Under the pieces are notes generated by a model. The model was not told where the DNA came from. It saw nothing but the letters and a program-made list of their open reading frames with translations, and did no database searches. Both the position numbers and the translations under genes were made by a program. From Paraburkholderia rhizosphaerae (lineage in GTDB: Bacteria > Pseudomonadota > Gammaproteobacteria > Burkholderiales > Burkholderiaceae), in assembly GCF_004366595.1 (NCBI RefSeq), contig NZ_SORE01000025.1, forward strand, positions 48,152-112,151: DNA of 64,000 nt. The letters run 5' to 3'. Within the stretch, counting starts at the first letter, position 1, and each line of letters begins with the position of its first letter. Shown here one piece after another: positions 62,570 to 64,000 of this stretch.

Positions 62570-63157
62570 ATGCTGAAGTTCAGTTTCGATAAATCACGCT
62601 TTATCATCACTCCGCTGGCGGCCGCGCTGCTGTTCGCCGCGCCGCCTTCATACAGCGCGGCAGCGGACGGCCAGACATTTCTTCCTCTGCTGGATATGAC
62701 CGTTGCGCGTTTGCATATCGCGCGGCAGGTTGCGTTATCGAAATGGGACTCGCACAAGCCGGTCGAAGACCTGCCGCGCGAGGCGGAGGTGATCAAGGCC
62801 GCGGCGGAGGAAGCGCGCTCGCGCGGCGTGCCGCCGCAACTTGCGACGCATTTCTTCGCTGACCAGATCGAAGCCAATAAACTGGTGCAATACGGGTTAC
62901 TGGCACAATGGCGCCGCGACGGCCGCGCGCCCGACGACAAGCGCGTGGATCTGAAGAAAGACATTCGTCCGGAACTGGACAGGTTGCAGCAAGGTTTTAT
63001 CAAGTCGTTAGCCGACACGAAGACGCTGCGCGCGCAGCCGGATTGCAGCGCGCAACTGGCACGTGCGACGCAAGACTACGTGGCGAGTCATACACTAGAA
63101 CCGTTGTATGCGATTGCGATGGATCGGGCGCTGGCGCGGGTGTGCGAGCCGGAATGA
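62570..63157 (+). CDS. Periplasmic chorismate mutase (AroQ-gamma type)
   Basis: 195 residues from ATG 62570 with AAAGGAA upstream. The signal peptide ends YSAAA before DGQTFLPLLD. All-helical AroQ fold: LLDMTVARLHIARQVALSKWDSHKPVEDLPREAEVIKAA holds the active-site Arg and Lys of the first helix and the Asp-x-x-Arg-Glu segment. FFADQIEANKLVQYG then gives the Asp-Gln-Ile-x-Ala-Asn-Lys pattern of secreted chorismate mutases. It converts chorismate to prephenate outside the cytoplasm. Such exported enzymes occur in plant- and animal-associated bacteria; their role is unclear and has been linked to host shikimate metabolism in some pathogens. Monocistronic, ended by a hairpin at 63238. Confidence 0.9.
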   Translation: MLKFSFDKSRFIITPLAAALLFAAPPSYSAAADGQTFLPLLDMTVARLHIARQVALSKWDSHKPVEDLPREAEVIKAAAEEARSRGVPPQLATHFFADQIEANKLVQYGLLAQWRRDGRAPDDKRVDLKKDIRPELDRLQQGFIKSLADTKTLRAQPDCSAQLARATQDYVASHTLEPLYAIAMDRALARVCEPE

Positions 63158-63237
63158 AGTAGCGTTGTACGAATAAGGTGCGATGCACGGTCGCGTAACG
63201 TTGGCGATTTGACGCGTCGGCGAAGACAAGGGAAGCA

Positions 63238-63270
63238 ACGACAAACCCGGCTACGGCCGGGTTTGTCGTT
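63238..63270 (+). terminator. Terminator hairpin after chorismate mutase
   Basis: A perfect 14-bp stem, ACGACAAACCCGGC (63238-63251) with its complement (63256-63269), and a TACG tetraloop. Only a short T-run follows, but the stem stability supports termination. Confidence 0.8.
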
Positions 63271-63654
63271 TGTGGTGGACGATGGGCGTAATGTCGAGAC
63301 TTGCCTCGTCGGTGTGCGCTAACGGAGCAAGACGATCATATGCGCGTGTCTTGTCTCGCGGTCCGTTTGTCGGGGGGAAGGTTTATTTCGAACCGGTTAG
63401 CTGAAGTGCTGCGTCATTGGTCTTATCTTGAAATGGTCACTTGAGGAGAAGTGATCATAAAGCCATGCGTGGTACAGAAAAAATGCAGAAATTTGCGCAT
63501 GTCTGATACCGAATTTTCTATTGATTTATTAGTTAGTTATCTGTAATACTTTGGCGAGACCGTCAGAGCCATATTTTTCAGAGATGAGGCTGGATAAATT
63601 GATTAGTTATCCGAGTGTTTATTTGACGGGCGCAAGTAATTTGCGAAAATTTAG
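63271..63654 (+). other. A+T-rich intergenic region before the YD-repeat gene
   Basis: 384 bp, clearly richer in A+T than the rest of the window, especially 63440-63654. It holds a promoter (63521-63549) but no supported gene. The composition change suggests an accessory segment entered near here. Confidence 0.6.
63521..63549 (+). promoter_or_regulatory. Sigma-70-like promoter for the YD-repeat gene
   Basis: TTGATT (63521-63526), 17-bp spacer, TAATAC (63544-63549), about 105 bp upstream of the small secreted YD-repeat gene. Confidence 0.6.
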
Positions 63655-63978
63655 ATGACCAGTATTGCGACGAAGAGGAAGAGCGTGTCTGCATTGAATA
63701 ATGGAGGGCTTGAATTGCTGACCCGGTCATCGCGTAGAGAGGTTGTCTCCAGGAAGTGGTGTGAGAAAGCGGGCCGATCATTTCGCCTTGTTGTCGCCGT
63801 CGCCTTGCTCACATCTGTTGCAACGGCCATTGCGGCAAGCAGTAGTACCTACACCTATGACGCGCTGGGGCGATTGACGAAGGTCGTCTATACCGACGGC
63901 TCAAAAACATCCACCGTCACTTACAACTACGACGCGGCGGGTAACCGCACGAGCGTGGTCAGCACGTCGCCTTCCTGA
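63655..63978 (+). CDS. Mini Rhs-like protein: signal sequence plus two YD repeats
   Basis: 107 residues from ATG 63655. A basic N-terminal region and a hydrophobic stretch (LVVAVALLTSVATAIAA) look like a long signal peptide. The mature part is only about 45 residues and consists of two YD repeats: YTYDALGRLTKVVYTDG and YNYDAAGNRTSVVS, the carbohydrate-binding-like motif of Rhs/teneurin shells. Rhs proteins usually have dozens of repeats and a toxin tip, so this is either a stand-alone mini protein or the 5' remnant of a larger rhs gene. The stop codon is real in this sequence; whether Rhs-like sequence continues beyond base 64000 is not visible. It sits in A+T-rich, probably acquired DNA. Confidence 0.7.
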   Translation: MTSIATKRKSVSALNNGGLELLTRSSRREVVSRKWCEKAGRSFRLVVAVALLTSVATAIAASSSTYTYDALGRLTKVVYTDGSKTSTVTYNYDAAGNRTSVVSTSPS

Positions 63979-64000
63979 TTCCAGAGGGTTTTCCATTTTC

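Overview
The window is G+C-rich DNA with dense, short-spaced operons, Shine-Dalgarno-led starts and gene families typical of a Burkholderiales bacterium. A Paraburkholderia- or Caballeronia-like genome is the best guess, from the xylR/xylAFGH set, the GH63 / glycogen-debranching / zwf / polyphosphate-glucokinase group and the many sugar ABC systems. No rRNA, tRNA, CRISPR array or intact insertion sequence was recognised.

Layout. (1) 1-7.0 kb: an L-fuconate dehydratase gene running off the left edge, divergent from a GntR regulator across a palindromic operator, then a four-gene sugar ABC importer (binding protein, two permeases, ATPase). (2) 7.3-9.6 kb: a patatin-like lipoprotein and a small convergent ORF with a zinc-deaminase signature. 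(3) 9.7-15.7 kb, minus strand: a tripartite RND efflux operon in the order outer-membrane channel, adaptor, pump. (4) 16.0-19.4 kb: a DUF3313-like envelope protein, an EF-hand-like protein and an OmpR/EnvZ-type two-component pair. (5) 19.5-27.3 kb: storage-carbohydrate and hexose entry genes (glycogen debranching enzyme, GH63 glucosidase, glucose-6-phosphate dehydrogenase, polyphosphate-glucokinase-like ROK kinase with a histone-H1-like tail). (6) 27.4-34.5 kb: an aldo/keto reductase, a LacI regulator, and an ABC ATPase, GH42 beta-galactosidase and binding protein without permease genes. (7) 34.6-37.2 kb: a more A+T-rich accessory patch with a beta/gamma-crystallin-like protein and a decayed AB5-type toxin locus: a pertussis-toxin-S1-like ADP-ribosyltransferase cut off before its catalytic glutamate, overlapped out of frame by a B-subunit-like remnant. 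(8) 37.2-42.4 kb: a degenerate HD-GYP/LuxR regulator, a TetR regulator divergent from a short-chain dehydrogenase over a 28-bp perfect palindrome, a second dehydrogenase, and a PepSY membrane protein behind a Fur-like box. (9) 42.5-50.6 kb: D-xylose catabolism (galM, xylR on the minus strand; xylA, xylF, xylG, xylH on the plus strand). (10) 50.6-52.6 kb: a NarK-like transporter behind a leader that looks like a complete ANTAR-responsive antitermination element. (11) 52.8-55.2 kb: a GGDEF-EAL protein and a DUF488 protein. (12) 55.4-62.4 kb: a TibC-type heptosyltransferase and its probable substrate, a 1,790-residue strand-loop-strand autotransporter. (13) 62.5-64 kb: a periplasmic chorismate mutase and a tiny secreted YD-repeat (Rhs-like) protein in A+T-rich DNA.

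How it fits together: most of the window is import and first-step metabolism of plant- or host-derived sugars (fucose-type acids, beta-galactosides, xylose, alpha-glucans) with local one-component regulators. Around this sit envelope and surface functions (efflux, glycosylated adhesin, patatin lipoprotein). The most noteworthy items are the toxin relic, the ANTAR leader, the deaminase-like ORF, and the lysine-rich tail on the kinase.
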